Origin: Clostridiales bacterium
Lineage (GTDB): Bacteria > Bacillota > Clostridia > Lachnospirales > Lachnospiraceae
NCBI GenBank assembly: GCA_012512995.1
Contig: JAAZDA010000124.1
Location: forward strand, 1 to 18,543
Reading direction: 5' to 3'
DNA: 18,543 nt
In this document: positions 1-8,248 of the stretch, piece after piece
How positions within the stretch are numbered: the stretch's first letter is position 1
Layout: each line of letters starts with the position of its first letter
Translations under genes and position numbers: made by a program
Notes under the pieces: generated by a model
What the model was told of the DNA's origin: nothing
Database searches by the model: none
The model's input: the letters and a program-made list of their open reading frames with translations, nothing else

Positions 1-2172
1 CCGTCCGCCTGAATAGCCGGCGCCGCTTCCGTAGCCGCGGCCTCCCGAGCGACCTCTGCCGTACGAACCTCCACCGCTGCCGTACGAACCGTCACCGCCG
101 CCGTCCTCATAATCACCGAACGGCATGTCTCCGCTGTCGCCATGATATGAATCATCATATTCATCCCTGTATCTCGACGATTTCTTAGGTTTCCCGTCGA
201 GAAGATTCTCCGGGATCTCGCTGATGAAGCGGCTGACCGGATAGTATTTGATCTCGCCGCGAAGCATGCGTGATCTTGCGCACGTGATCGTAAGGTCATC
301 CTTGGCTCTCGTGATCCCGACATAAGCGAGCCTTCGCTCCTCTTCCATGTCCTCTTCATTTGCCGCGTCGATCGTCATCTGCCCTGGGAAAATACCGTCC
401 TCAAGACCTGCCAGATAAACCTGCGAGAACTCGAGTCCCTTTGCACTGTGAAGTGTCATCAACAGGACTCTGTTGTCATCATCTCCGACATTATCAATGT
501 CTGCAACGAGCGCGATCTCTTCGAGAAGTCCTGAAAGTGTAGGCCTTCCATCCTCATCTGATGAGCCCGCATTCTCACCGTTTGCGACACCTTCCTCATA
601 GCTGACCGTTTTTGTTATAAGTTCGTCGACGTTTCCTTTTCTGTCATCAAACTCCTCAGGATCCTGTTCCCGTAGATCCTCAATGTATCCTATGTCCTCT
701 ATGACTTTCTTAAGGAGGTCAGACAGGACACTCGGCGAATCAGAATTCTCTTTCAGGAAATTCCTGAACCCATCAATAAGTTCCGTGAATGGCTTAAGTT
801 TTGCCGCAGCGCCTTTAGAGAGCGCAACTATGCTGTCCGCTTCTTCGAGTGCGTCTATGAAACCGATATTTCTGTCAGCCGCGTAAGCAGCCACACGCTC
901 TATCGTCGTCTGTCCGATGCCTCTTCTGGGCACATTTATAATGCGTCTTACTGCCAGATCATCCGCACCGTTATCTATTGTCCGAAGGTATGACAGGAGA
1001 TCCTTTACCTCTCTGCGCGCATAGAAATTCACACCACCTACCACGTTGTAAGGAAGGGACTCCATGACAAAACGTTCTTCGAGGACACGGGCCTGAGCAT
1101 TAGTTCTGTATAGGATTGCAAAATCCCTGTACTGAAGTTTTGGATCACGGCGCATCTTGTCCTTGATGTCATCAGAGCTGAACTCAGCATCATCGAGAGC
1201 ATTTCCCAGCTGTCGGAAATGAACCTTGTGTCCGGCTCCCCTGCTCGTCCACAGTGACTTCTGTTTGCGGTTCACATTGTTGTGGATCACCGCGTTCGCG
1301 GCATCCAGCACGTTCTGTGTCGAGCGGTAATTCTGCTCCAGTTTCACAACCTGAGCATCCTTGTAGACGCTCTCGAAATCCAGTATATTGCGGACATCCG
1401 CACCTCTGAATTTATATATGGACTGATCATCATCACCGACTACGCAGAGATTCCTGTATTTGTCCGCCAGCAGCCTTATAAGCTCGAACTGTGCCATGTT
1501 CGTGTCCTGATACTCGTCGACCATGATGTAGCGGAAACGCTCCTGGTAATTCTCGAGTATCTCCTGATGAGAGTGGAACAACTCGACAGTCTTCATGAGC
1601 AGATCGTCAAAATCGAGTGCGTTGTTGCTGTGAAGCTGCCTCTGGTACTCCTCGTAGAGCGATGCTATCTGCTTCTCCTGGAAATCTTTCTGGTGAGTCT
1701 CTGCGAACTTCAGCGGAGTCTGCAGCTTGTCCTTCGCGCTGGAAATTGCATTCAGCACAGTCTTCTCCCGAAGCTCCTTCGGATTGATATTCAGTGTCTT
1801 CATACACTGTCTCATAAGTGTCTTCTGCTCGTCGCTGTCATATATGGCAAAACCCGTGTCGTACCCGATTTCTCCAATGTGACGTCGTAAGATTCTCACG
1901 CACATTGAATGGAAGGTCGAGACCCATATGCTCTCCGCGCCAAAACCTACGAGCTTGTCAACTCGCTCTCTCATTTCTCCGGCTGCCTTGTTCGTAAAAG
2001 TAATGGCCAGGATATTCCACGGATTTACATTTTTCTCATCTATCAGATAACAGATTCTGTGAGTTATGACTCTTGTTTTGCCTGAGCCCGCGCCGGCAAG
2101 TATAAGGAGCGGTCCCTCTGTGTGAAAACAAGCGTCCTGCTGTTCTTTGTTAAGTGTGTCATAAATACTCAT
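1..2172 (-). CDS. pcrA: ATP-dependent DNA helicase PcrA/UvrD (C-terminus off window)
   Basis: Superfamily 1A 3'-5' DNA helicase, acting in nucleotide-excision repair, removal of RecA filaments and clearing of replication-transcription conflicts (family knowledge). The reading frame is open for 724 codons from ATG at 2172 to the window edge, so the stop is not visible. Visible motifs are Walker A AGAGSGKT (residues 26-33), motif Ia TFTNKAAGEM (58-67), Walker B VDEYQDTN (218-225), motif III GDDDQSIYKFRGAD, motif IV QNYRST, motif V LMTLHSAKGLEF and motif VI YVGITRA. After the last helicase motif the protein changes into an acidic stretch and then a Gly/Arg/Ser/Tyr-rich tail (about residues 690-724). 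The start is supported by an AAGGAAAA Shine-Dalgarno about 8 nt upstream. No promoter is evident between the preceding hairpin (2199-2226) and the start, so it may rely on read-through from the SPFH gene. Confidence 0.95.
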   Translation of the reverse strand, partial: MSIYDTLNKEQQDACFHTEGPLLILAGAGSGKTRVITHRICYLIDEKNVNPWNILAITFTNKAAGEMRERVDKLVGFGAESIWVSTFHSMCVRILRRHIGEIGYDTGFAIYDSDEQKTLMRQCMKTLNINPKELREKTVLNAISSAKDKLQTPLKFAETHQKDFQEKQIASLYEEYQRQLHSNNALDFDDLLMKTVELFHSHQEILENYQERFRYIMVDEYQDTNMAQFELIRLLADKYRNLCVVGDDDQSIYKFRGADVRNILDFESVYKDAQVVKLEQNYRSTQNVLDAANAVIHNNVNRKQKSLWTSRGAGHKVHFRQLGNALDDAEFSSDDIKDKMRRDPKLQYRDFAILYRTNAQARVLEERFVMESLPYNVVGGVNFYARREVKDLLSYLRTIDNGADDLAVRRIINVPRRGIGQTTIERVAAYAADRNIGFIDALEEADSIVALSKGAAAKLKPFTELIDGFRNFLKENSDSPSVLSDLLKKVIEDIGYIEDLREQDPEEFDDRKGNVDELITKTVSYEEGVANGENAGSSDEDGRPTLSGLLEEIALVADIDNVGDDDNRVLLMTLHSAKGLEFSQVYLAGLEDGIFPGQMTIDAANEEDMEEERRLAYVGITRAKDDLTITCARSRMLRGEIKYYPVSRFISEIPENLLDGKPKKSSRYRDEYDDSYHGDSGDMPFGDYEDGGGDGSYGSGGGSYGRGRSGGRGYGSGAGYSGGR

Positions 2173-2198
2173 AAATTGTTTTCCTTTTCCATGAAACA

Positions 2199-2226
2199 GC
2201 CGGGCCCCGAAGTGATGAGGCCCGGC
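2199..2226 (-). terminator. GC-rich hairpin after the SPFH gene
   Basis: A perfect 8-bp inverted repeat, GCCGGGCC (2199-2206) and GGCCCGGC (2219-2226), with a 12-nt loop lies about 40 nt beyond the SPFH stop. On the minus strand it is preceded by an A-run and followed only by a short T-containing stretch (TGTTTC). It is therefore a plausible but imperfect intrinsic terminator for the SPFH gene. Its U-tract looks weak, so partial read-through into pcrA is possible. Confidence 0.55.
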
Positions 2227-2262
2227 CTGCAAAATTTTTTCGCTACTGTTCACCTGTAAATC

Positions 2263-3549
2263 TTACTGCAGTTTTGTCCCGCAGTTAGGGCAGAATTTCG
2301 GGGGATTTGCAGCATCATATTTCTGACCGCATTCAGGGCAGAAACCACCTTTTGATTCAGGCTTCTTCTCTCCGCACTCGCTGCAGAACTTTCCTGTGTT
2401 CATAGCTCCGCACTTGGGGCACTTCCACTGATCCGCAGCGCCTGCTGCCGCACCGGCACCCTGACCTGCAGGCTGGCCGTAGCCGCCATTCGGAGCTGTC
2501 TGATAAACTGTCTGATTGCTGTTCTGGCCGTTCTGCTGACCCATGCCATAGAGCTGCTGAGCGTTCATTCCGCCCGCATTGCCGGCCATGTTCATTCCCA
2601 TGAATGCCATTGCAGGGCCTGTGCCCTGATTGTTGGCAGCATCCTTCATAGCCTGTGCCTGTGCCTGCGTGAGAGTCGCTGCCGCCATTGAAGGGTTCTT
2701 CAAAGCCGCCGCCATCTGCATATCCCTTATCTTCTGCTCATCTTCATCACTTGCCTTGATCGAGCTGACACCGAAGGATACGATCTTGATACCGCGAAGT
2801 TTGTTCCACTTCTCTGACAGTTCTTCGTTCAGAGCATCTGCGAGTTCAGTCGTATGTCCGGGCACTGCACTGTAACGGATACCCATCTCTGATATTCTTG
2901 CAAAAGCAGGCTGCAGTGCAGTCAGGAGCTCAGTCTTGAGCTGGCTGTCTATCCTGTCCCTTGTGAAGGAATCAGCTACATTTGCACATATATTAGTGTA
3001 GAAAAGAATGGGATCAACTATTCTGTATGAATACTCGCCAAAACATCTGACTGAGATATCTACATCCAGTCCTATATTCTGATCTACCACACGGAAAGGC
3101 ACCGGATTGGCCGTGCCGTACTTATTGCCGATCAGTTCTTTTGTATTAATATAATAGATTCTCTGATCCTTGCCTGATGTTCCGCCGAAAGTAAATCTTC
3201 TGCCTATCGTGCCGAATGTAGCCTTGATGCCTTCGCCGAGATCCCCTGAGAAAATGCTCGGTTCAGTTGAGCTGTCCCAGGTGAATTCACCTGGCTCTGC
3301 GCAGAGCTCGACGACCTTGCCCTGCTCAACTATCAGCATACACTGACCATCAGCAACAGCTATAACAGATCCGTTTGAGATGATGTTATCATCACCCTTT
3401 GTATTTGATCCTGCATGCTTGTTACCGAGCTTCTTCTGACCTCTTGTCATCAGAGTATTCTCATCCAGAGCATCACAGTAGAAGAACTCCTTCCATTGCT
3501 CTGAAAGTGTACCGCTTGCAGCAGAAACAATTGCATGAATTAATCCCAT
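2263..3549 (-). CDS. SPFH-domain protein with C-terminal double zinc ribbon (YdjI-like)
   Basis: 428 aa. Residues about 20-275 match the SPFH/Band-7-like family annotated as virion core protein homologues. B. subtilis YdjI belongs here and works with PspA in membrane-stress responses (family knowledge; the role in this organism is inferred). Residues 285-373 form an Ala/Gln then Gly/Asn/Gln-rich low-complexity linker. The C-terminus carries two zinc ribbons: CPKC (377/380) with CSEC (389/392), and CPEC (404/407) with CPNC (420/423). There is no signal peptide or clear transmembrane helix, so membrane contact would be peripheral. The start at 3549 is fixed by a perfect AGGAGGTGA about 4 nt upstream. 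It has its own candidate promoter (3584-3612) and is probably monocistronic or cotranscribed with the DUF1836 gene. No PspA homologue is visible in the window. Confidence 0.85.
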   Translation of the reverse strand: MGLIHAIVSAASGTLSEQWKEFFYCDALDENTLMTRGQKKLGNKHAGSNTKGDDNIISNGSVIAVADGQCMLIVEQGKVVELCAEPGEFTWDSSTEPSIFSGDLGEGIKATFGTIGRRFTFGGTSGKDQRIYYINTKELIGNKYGTANPVPFRVVDQNIGLDVDISVRCFGEYSYRIVDPILFYTNICANVADSFTRDRIDSQLKTELLTALQPAFARISEMGIRYSAVPGHTTELADALNEELSEKWNKLRGIKIVSFGVSSIKASDEDEQKIRDMQMAAALKNPSMAAATLTQAQAQAMKDAANNQGTGPAMAFMGMNMAGNAGGMNAQQLYGMGQQNGQNSNQTVYQTAPNGGYGQPAGQGAGAAAGAADQWKCPKCGAMNTGKFCSECGEKKPESKGGFCPECGQKYDAANPPKFCPNCGTKLQ

Positions 3550-3583
3550 ATCGTCACCTCCTGATTTATAAGTTGCTTCGCTT

Positions 3584-3612
3584 ATTATATCGTATTTACT
3601 TCATCTTATCTA
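3584..3612 (-). promoter_or_regulatory. Candidate sigma-A promoter for the SPFH gene
   Basis: On the minus strand a perfect TATAAT -10 (3589-3584) is preceded, across a 17-nt spacer, by TAGATA (3612-3607), which matches 4 of 6 bases of the TTGACA -35. It lies about 35 nt upstream of the SPFH start, with the -35 inside the last codons of the DUF1836 gene. The spacing is right; the -35 is weak. Confidence 0.5.
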
Positions 3613-4261
3613 TCTCCCGCTCGAGCAGGAGCTGTCTCACATATATTTCACTTCCGAGTCTGCAGCAGTAATCGATATGCTGCAGCATTCCCCGATATTC
3701 CTCATCACTGTCGCTGAACGTCCCGGCTGATGAGACTGTGAGTTTCTTCATATCTTCGAGTGATGAGCGCATCTGCTCATCTACGCGGGCGGCTATATCA
3801 TCGAAGACCATTTTGAAATCCAGTGCGGGGCAGGCTTCAGAACCGTCTTCAGAGCCTGGCTGTTTCTCTTGTTTTGACGATTTCCTTATGACTTTTCCCG
3901 CGCGTTCTTCCCCGGTAAAACAAGCGCTCTTCAGCGGTTCGAACAGTGTATCCATATCGCTTATCGACAGAAAGCTCTTGCAGTAGAAGATCGCAATGAG
4001 CATCAGGACGTGCTCAACGCTGTACCTCTTCTTCACAGGGGGAATTAGCACCCCGTTCTTGGCGTAATTGTTAATCATGGTCTTGGTGATGATCTTGTCT
4101 TCATCCGGCTTCCGCGTGATCGGGCCCAACATTTCATCGAGGATCGTTGTCACCTGATCCATATAAAGGTCTATATTAGGAATATCGGCCGAGCTTATCG
4201 GTCCAAGTTCCTCAGAGATCTTTGCGATCTCATCCATTATGCTGTCAAGATCCTGCGCCAT
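3596..4261 (-). CDS. DUF1836 domain-containing protein (putative HTH regulator)
   Basis: 221 aa when started at the ATG at 4261 (MAQDLDSIMDEI). An upstream in-frame ATG at 4309 would add 16 Arg-rich residues from within recN and looks unlikely. The family hallmark is visible: IPNIDLYMDQVTTILDE (about residues 27-43), then DKIITKTMINNYAKNGVL and KKRYSVEHVLMLIAIFY. This layout resembles a MerR-type winged helix-turn-helix, so DNA binding is inferred from family resemblance; the target is unknown. The central part (about 110-145) is a Lys/Ser/Glu-rich insertion and the C-terminal 80 residues are predicted helical. The gene begins 17 bp inside the end of recN, indicating translational coupling. 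Its Shine-Dalgarno is weak (AGAAAG), which fits expression by coupling. Confidence 0.8.
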   Translation of the reverse strand: MAQDLDSIMDEIAKISEELGPISSADIPNIDLYMDQVTTILDEMLGPITRKPDEDKIITKTMINNYAKNGVLIPPVKKRYSVEHVLMLIAIFYCKSFLSISDMDTLFEPLKSACFTGEERAGKVIRKSSKQEKQPGSEDGSEACPALDFKMVFDDIAARVDEQMRSSLEDMKKLTVSSAGTFSDSDEEYRGMLQHIDYCCRLGSEIYVRQLLLEREIDKMK

Positions 4262-5945
4262 TGTTTTTCTTTCTGGTCTTTGCTGCCATCTCGCGCATCT
4301 CACGCGCATTTGTCATCGTCGCCTCTGTGACGGATGCTCCTCCCAGAAGCCTTCCAAGCTCCTCGACGCTCTCATCGCCGGAAAGCTTTTCAATATGTGT
4401 AAATGTCCTGCCTCCCTCACTATCCTTGCTGATGCGGAAGTGAGTGTCAGCCATTGCGGCTATCTGTGGAAGGTGTGTTATTGCAATGACCTGGTGATCC
4501 GCCGACAGACGGCCAAGCTTCTCGGCCACCTTCCATGCGGTCTGCCCGCTGATCCCTGTATCTATCTCATCAAAAATAAAAGTGTGGATTCCATCCTTAC
4601 CGGCAAAAACAGTTTTGAGCCCCAGCATTATCCTTGAAAGTTCACCGCCGCTCGCTATTTCATCCAGAGGTTTCGGTGCCTCGCCCGGGTTCATCGAGAT
4701 CATGAAGACTACCTTGTCCATGCCAGTCGAATCGCCGTTTTCTTCATTTGTTCTGATATCCACATTGAAATCAACATGTGCAAAATTCAGTTCAAGAAGT
4801 GCCTCGCGCATCTTTGCCGCGAATTCTGTCGCTGCCTTCTTTCTTATCTTTGATAATTTCATGCAGCAATCCTGATACTGTGCTCTCTCTTCATCGATCC
4901 TAACGCTGAGCGCGCGCCTGCCTGTCTCATAATCCAGAAGCGTGTCGCGTTTCGCAGATCGTGTCTACTCTGCCTCCCTGATCTCAGCTATGGTGTCGCC
5001 GTACTTCTCCTTCAGGTGGTTGATCAGATCCAGTCTTTCCTCTGTCTCCCTGAATTCATCCGGGTCAAACATAAGTGCATCCGCATAATCCCCGATTGCC
5101 CTGCTGTAATCAGACAGCAGACCATCCACTTCTGAGAGCTGCGCGGCAATTCCGTCAAGTGTTTCATCAGAACCCGCGACCGCAGAGAGTTCCCTGCATG
5201 CCCTTGCTATTCCTTCCGAAGCACCGTCCTCACCGTCAACGGATTCAGAGGCTGTTGCAACAGCGGCTCTTATCTTGTCTGTCGCAGCCATTTTCCGGTA
5301 TTTCTTCTCAAGCAGATCGTCCTCGTTATCAGCCAGTGCCGCTGACTCTATTTCATTTATCTCATAGTCAAGTAGTTCGAGTTCCCTCTTTCTGGAGTTC
5401 TCATCGAGAGCATTCTCTTCCCACTGTTCTCTCAGTGATTCCAGATCTCTGTAATGCGCACCAACTTCCCTCTTCATTTCGAGCGCAGATTTACCGGCGT
5501 AATCATCCAACACGCCGAGCTGCCTGCCTCTGGACAACAGCGTCTGATTCTCCCTCTGACCATAAATGTCTATGAGAATCGACGCGATGTTTCTTAGCTG
5601 ATGCGTAGTCACATTCTCGCCGTTCACCGTCTGTGACGACCGGAGCGGCATGATCTTTCTCTTTATCAGTACGGTCCCGTCATCTTCTGACGGAATGTCC
5701 ATCTCGCGAAGCTTATCCTCCTGCTCCTTTGTATCAGCAGTAAAAACAAGTTCACACAGCGCATATTCTGCACCGTCACGGATTATGGATCTGTCCGCCT
5801 TTGCTCCGAGTGCAAGATTTACAGAGCCGATTATTATCGACTTGCCCGCACCCGTCTCACCTGTCAGGATATTGAGTCCGTCGGTGAATTCGATTTCTTC
5901 CTCCTCGATAAGAGCGAGGTTCTTAACATGAAGACTAAGTAACAT
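4245..5945 (-). pseudogene. recN: DNA repair ATPase RecN, interrupted by an in-frame TAG
   Basis: RecN is an SMC-like ATPase that gathers and holds broken DNA ends for recombinational repair. The start at 5945 has a strong AAAGGAGG. The N-terminal part (326 codons) has Walker A GETGAGKS (29-36) and the first coiled-coil. TAG follows at 4967-4965. The same frame then continues for 34 codons plus a 205-codon segment beginning with ATG at 4862, ending in TGA at 4247-4245. That segment holds the signature SGGELSR (about 432 on the full-length count), Walker B IFDEIDTGISG (about 457) and H-loop ITHLPQIAA. Full length with the TAG read as one residue is 566 aa, normal for RecN, and family coiled-coil resemblance continues across the codon. 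The lesion is a single nonsense codon, not a frameshift. Without suppression the product lacks half of the ATPase and should be inactive. Reinitiation at 4862 (AGGA 8 nt upstream) could give a second fragment. Confidence 0.85.
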
Positions 5946-5999
5946 ATTCCTCCTTTACGAGCATGTTCTCCGGACAGGCAGGTAAAGTAATTGTTTTGT

Positions 6000-6455
6000 T
6001 CAGCCTAGCATCCTCTTAAGTTCTTCCATGACAGCTTCTGTCTCATCGGCAGATCTTATAGCCGCAAATATTGTATCATCCCCGGCTATGCACCCTGCTA
6101 TCTCGGGCATCTTCAGTTCATCAAGGGCTGCAGCACAGGCCATAGCCATGCCTGATACAGTCTTGATCACAAGAATATTCTGAGCCTGGTTCATAGAGAC
6201 GAACCCTTCCCTCAATACTCTGGTATATTTATCAAACATATGCACATAATCGGCCTGCGACTGGATGAAAACATATTTCTGATGTCCTCTCCCGGTCTGG
6301 AGTTTTGTCAGATGCAATTCTCTTATGTCCCTTGACACTGTGGCCTGTGTGACATCATATCCGCTTTTTCTGAGCGCACCTGCAAGTTCATCCTGAGTCT
6401 CAATATCCTTACCGGAAATGATATCGATGATCTTCTTATGTCTGTCTTTCTTCAT
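6000..6455 (-). CDS. argR: Arginine repressor ArgR/AhrC
   Basis: 151 aa, the usual family length. The N-terminal winged HTH contains VTQATVSRDIREL (35-47), the SR-containing recognition helix of the family. The C-terminal hexamerisation and arginine-binding domain contains GCIAGDDTIF (121-130), matching the GTIAGDDT motif, with the two Asp residues that contact arginine. It senses L-arginine, represses biosynthesis and may activate catabolism genes (family knowledge). The start at 6455 has AAAGGAAA upstream. It is the ninth gene of the cluster, 68 bp after nadK and 54 bp before recN. A -10 box buried in an ARG-box-like palindrome just upstream suggests it controls itself and, by read-through, recN. 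Confidence 0.95.
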   Translation of the reverse strand: MKKDRHKKIIDIISGKDIETQDELAGALRKSGYDVTQATVSRDIRELHLTKLQTGRGHQKYVFIQSQADYVHMFDKYTRVLREGFVSMNQAQNILVIKTVSGMAMACAAALDELKMPEIAGCIAGDDTIFAAIRSADETEAVMEELKRMLG

Positions 6456-6500
6456 GGTTGTTTCCTTTAGTTATATTCTCGGTGCTTTATGCACCAAGTG

Positions 6501-6514
6501 TGAATAATTATACT
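6501..6514 (-). promoter_or_regulatory. Candidate ARG box overlapping the argR -10
   Basis: TGAATAATTATACT (plus strand) matches 12 of 14 positions of the ArgR operator half-site pair TGAATWWWWATTCA. Read on the minus strand, the same bases contain a perfect TATAAT (6512-6507) about 50 nt upstream of the argR start. No good -35 is visible at 16-18 nt. The arrangement fits a weak internal promoter that ArgR itself would block. The operator assignment rests on consensus matching by eye. Confidence 0.5.
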
Positions 6515-6523
6515 ACTTTTACC

Positions 6524-7351
6524 TCAACCGGACATCTTTCTGTGAAGTGTTTCCAGAAAACTTTTCCGGCTGAGCTTTATTATTCTGGTAGTCCTGGAAT
6601 ATTTTCTTATCGTTATTCTGTCTCCGGCGTGCATTATCCTTCTGCACCCGCATCCGTCAAAATCAGCTTCGACCTGCACATCACCGCCGTTCCTGCCACG
6701 CCCGATCTCTATTGTGATGATATCGTCCGCAGCAAGTATTATGCTCCTTGTGTTAAGCGTGTGCGGGCAGATCGGAGTCATAAGTATCAGCTGCGCTGAC
6801 GGCTCCACAATAGGACCACCCGCCGACATGTTATAGCCGGTCGATCCTGTAGGTGTCGAAACAATTATTCCATCCGCCCTGAATGTATTCAGGTACTGGT
6901 CATTTACATATACATCATAAGGAACTATCTGCAATGCACCAAAACGTGTGATCGCAATGTCATTGAGTGCGCTGTCCGTGCTTCTCTTATCTATCGTTCC
7001 CGATAACATCATTCTTTGTTCGATTTCAAAATTTCCGTTTATAAGATCAGTCAGTGCAGCCTTCCAGTTTGTTTTTTCAATTTCAGCCAGATACCCAAGA
7101 GTTCCGAGGTTTATTCCAAGTACAGGTGCGTCATTTCCTGCATTCTCTCTCGCAGCCCTCAGCATCGTTCCATCGCCTCCGAGCACAAGAATACAGTCGA
7201 CATCGCGCGAAGGACTTTTTCCTTTGTCATCCGGCCGCTCATGCGCAAGATCACATGTTTTGCCCTTTTCCAGAAGAAATGCAGCGATCTCACCCTGGAG
7301 CATCAGTCCCGGATCTTTTGCGATATTGGTTATGATAAAAAAATGTTCCAT
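6524..7351 (-). CDS. nadK: NAD kinase
   Basis: 275 aa cytoplasmic enzyme that phosphorylates NAD to NADP, feeding reductive biosynthesis. Key motifs are the GGDGT nucleotide-phosphate loop (58-62), LGINLGTLGYL (78-88), LND (129-131, the position of the NE/ND diribose-binding motif) and the Gly-rich substrate motif TPTGSTGYNMSAGGP (166-180). Length is typical of Gram-positive NadK. The start at 7351 has AGGGAG about 9 nt upstream. It sits between tlyA (54-bp gap) and argR (68-bp gap), a placement common in Clostridia. A short GGTGC/GCACC hairpin follows in the gap, without a T-run, so it is not a convincing terminator. Confidence 0.95.
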   Translation of the reverse strand: MEHFFIITNIAKDPGLMLQGEIAAFLLEKGKTCDLAHERPDDKGKSPSRDVDCILVLGGDGTMLRAARENAGNDAPVLGINLGTLGYLAEIEKTNWKAALTDLINGNFEIEQRMMLSGTIDKRSTDSALNDIAITRFGALQIVPYDVYVNDQYLNTFRADGIIVSTPTGSTGYNMSAGGPIVEPSAQLILMTPICPHTLNTRSIILAADDIITIEIGRGRNGGDVQVEADFDGCGCRRIMHAGDRITIRKYSRTTRIIKLSRKSFLETLHRKMSG

Positions 7352-7405
7352 AGTAAGGCTCCCTGTGCGATATGCATCACCATTGCAGCCGATGAACTGT
7401 TTATA

Positions 7406-8248
7406 TTATTTGTCAAGTTCGCCATGTGCCCTGTCTACGAGATCTCTGATCAATGCACTGTCAGGATCGATCTTCGGCACGGCTTCGCCCATTTCTTTTC
7501 CAAGCCACATCAGGTATTCAATATTGCCCTCCGGTCCCCGGATCGGCGAATAATCAAGTCCAAGCAAGTCAAAACCCGTACTTACGGCAAAACCTGTCAC
7601 TGCCTCTATGACTTCTTCATGTACTTTTCTGTCGCGGACGACGCCTTTCTTTCCGACCTTGTCGCGGCCTGCCTCAAACTGCGGTTTTATGAGACAGAGC
7701 ATCTCTGTGCCCGGTTCCATGATGTTGAATGCCGGTGGCAATATCTTATCAAGTGAAATAAACGCCACATCGCATGAAGCAAATACAGGAAGAATGTCTT
7801 TCCCTGATGCCTTCCTGAGATCATCTGCTGTCACATACCTGAAATTAGTTTTCTCCATGCAGATGACTCTGGGGTCGTTCCGAAGTTTCCAATCGAGCTG
7901 CCCGTATCCTACATCTATGGCATAAACGAGCGATGCTCCGGCCTGCCGCATACAATCCGTAAATCCCCCTGTCGAAGCACCTATATCCATGCAAACTTTG
8001 CCCACAAGATCGATCGGGAAAACCCTTAGAGCTTTCTCCAGTTTATATCCCCCGCGGCTCACATATGGAAGTGTCTGCCCCCGGACCTCAATTTTTGTTT
8101 TGCTCTCATCAGGGTCAAAACCCGTGCCTGACTTGTCTTCCTTCTGCCCGTTTACATATACGATCCCGGCCATTATCATGGCCTTGGCTTTCTCCCTTGT
8201 AGGAGCAAGCCCTCTGTCAGTCAGGAGGAGATCCAATCGTGTTTTCAA
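7406..8248 (-). CDS. tlyA: TlyA-family rRNA (cytidine-2'-O)-methyltransferase
   Basis: 280 aa when started at TTG 8248. The N-terminal S4 RNA-binding domain (about 1-60) includes MKTRLDLLLTDRGL and AKAMIMAGIVYVNG. The FtsJ/RrmJ-like SAM methyltransferase domain includes DIGASTGGFTD (about 88-98), AIDVGYGQLDW and LIKPQFEAG. TlyA proteins methylate ribose of 16S/23S rRNA cytidines and confer capreomycin sensitivity; some homologues are called haemolysins (family knowledge). An ATG at 8290 would add 14 residues lying inside dxs. I prefer TTG because TlyA proteins normally begin at the K-x-RLD motif, AGGAAA lies about 10 nt upstream, and TTG overlaps the dxs stop as TTGA, a typical coupling arrangement. 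Confidence 0.9.
   Translation of the reverse strand: MKTRLDLLLTDRGLAPTREKAKAMIMAGIVYVNGQKEDKSGTGFDPDESKTKIEVRGQTLPYVSRGGYKLEKALRVFPIDLVGKVCMDIGASTGGFTDCMRQAGASLVYAIDVGYGQLDWKLRNDPRVICMEKTNFRYVTADDLRKASGKDILPVFASCDVAFISLDKILPPAFNIMEPGTEMLCLIKPQFEAGRDKVGKKGVVRDRKVHEEVIEAVTGFAVSTGFDLLGLDYSPIRGPEGNIEYLMWLGKEMGEAVPKIDPDSALIRDLVDRAHGELDK

Noticed and set aside
1282..1890. 202-codon plus-strand open frame
   Set aside because: Antisense to the pcrA motor domains; Leu/Val-rich translation without motifs.
4965..4967. Selenocysteine at the recN stop
   Set aside because: The codon is TAG, not TGA, and selenocysteine is not expected in a RecN coiled-coil.
6481..6495. GGTGC/GCACC hairpin after nadK as a terminator
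   Set aside because: Only 5 bp and no T-run; it lies between the argR -10 and its start, so it would be in the argR leader.
7016..7756. 246-codon plus-strand open frame
   Set aside because: Antisense to nadK and tlyA, both clearly recognisable; no ribosome site and no recognisable domain.
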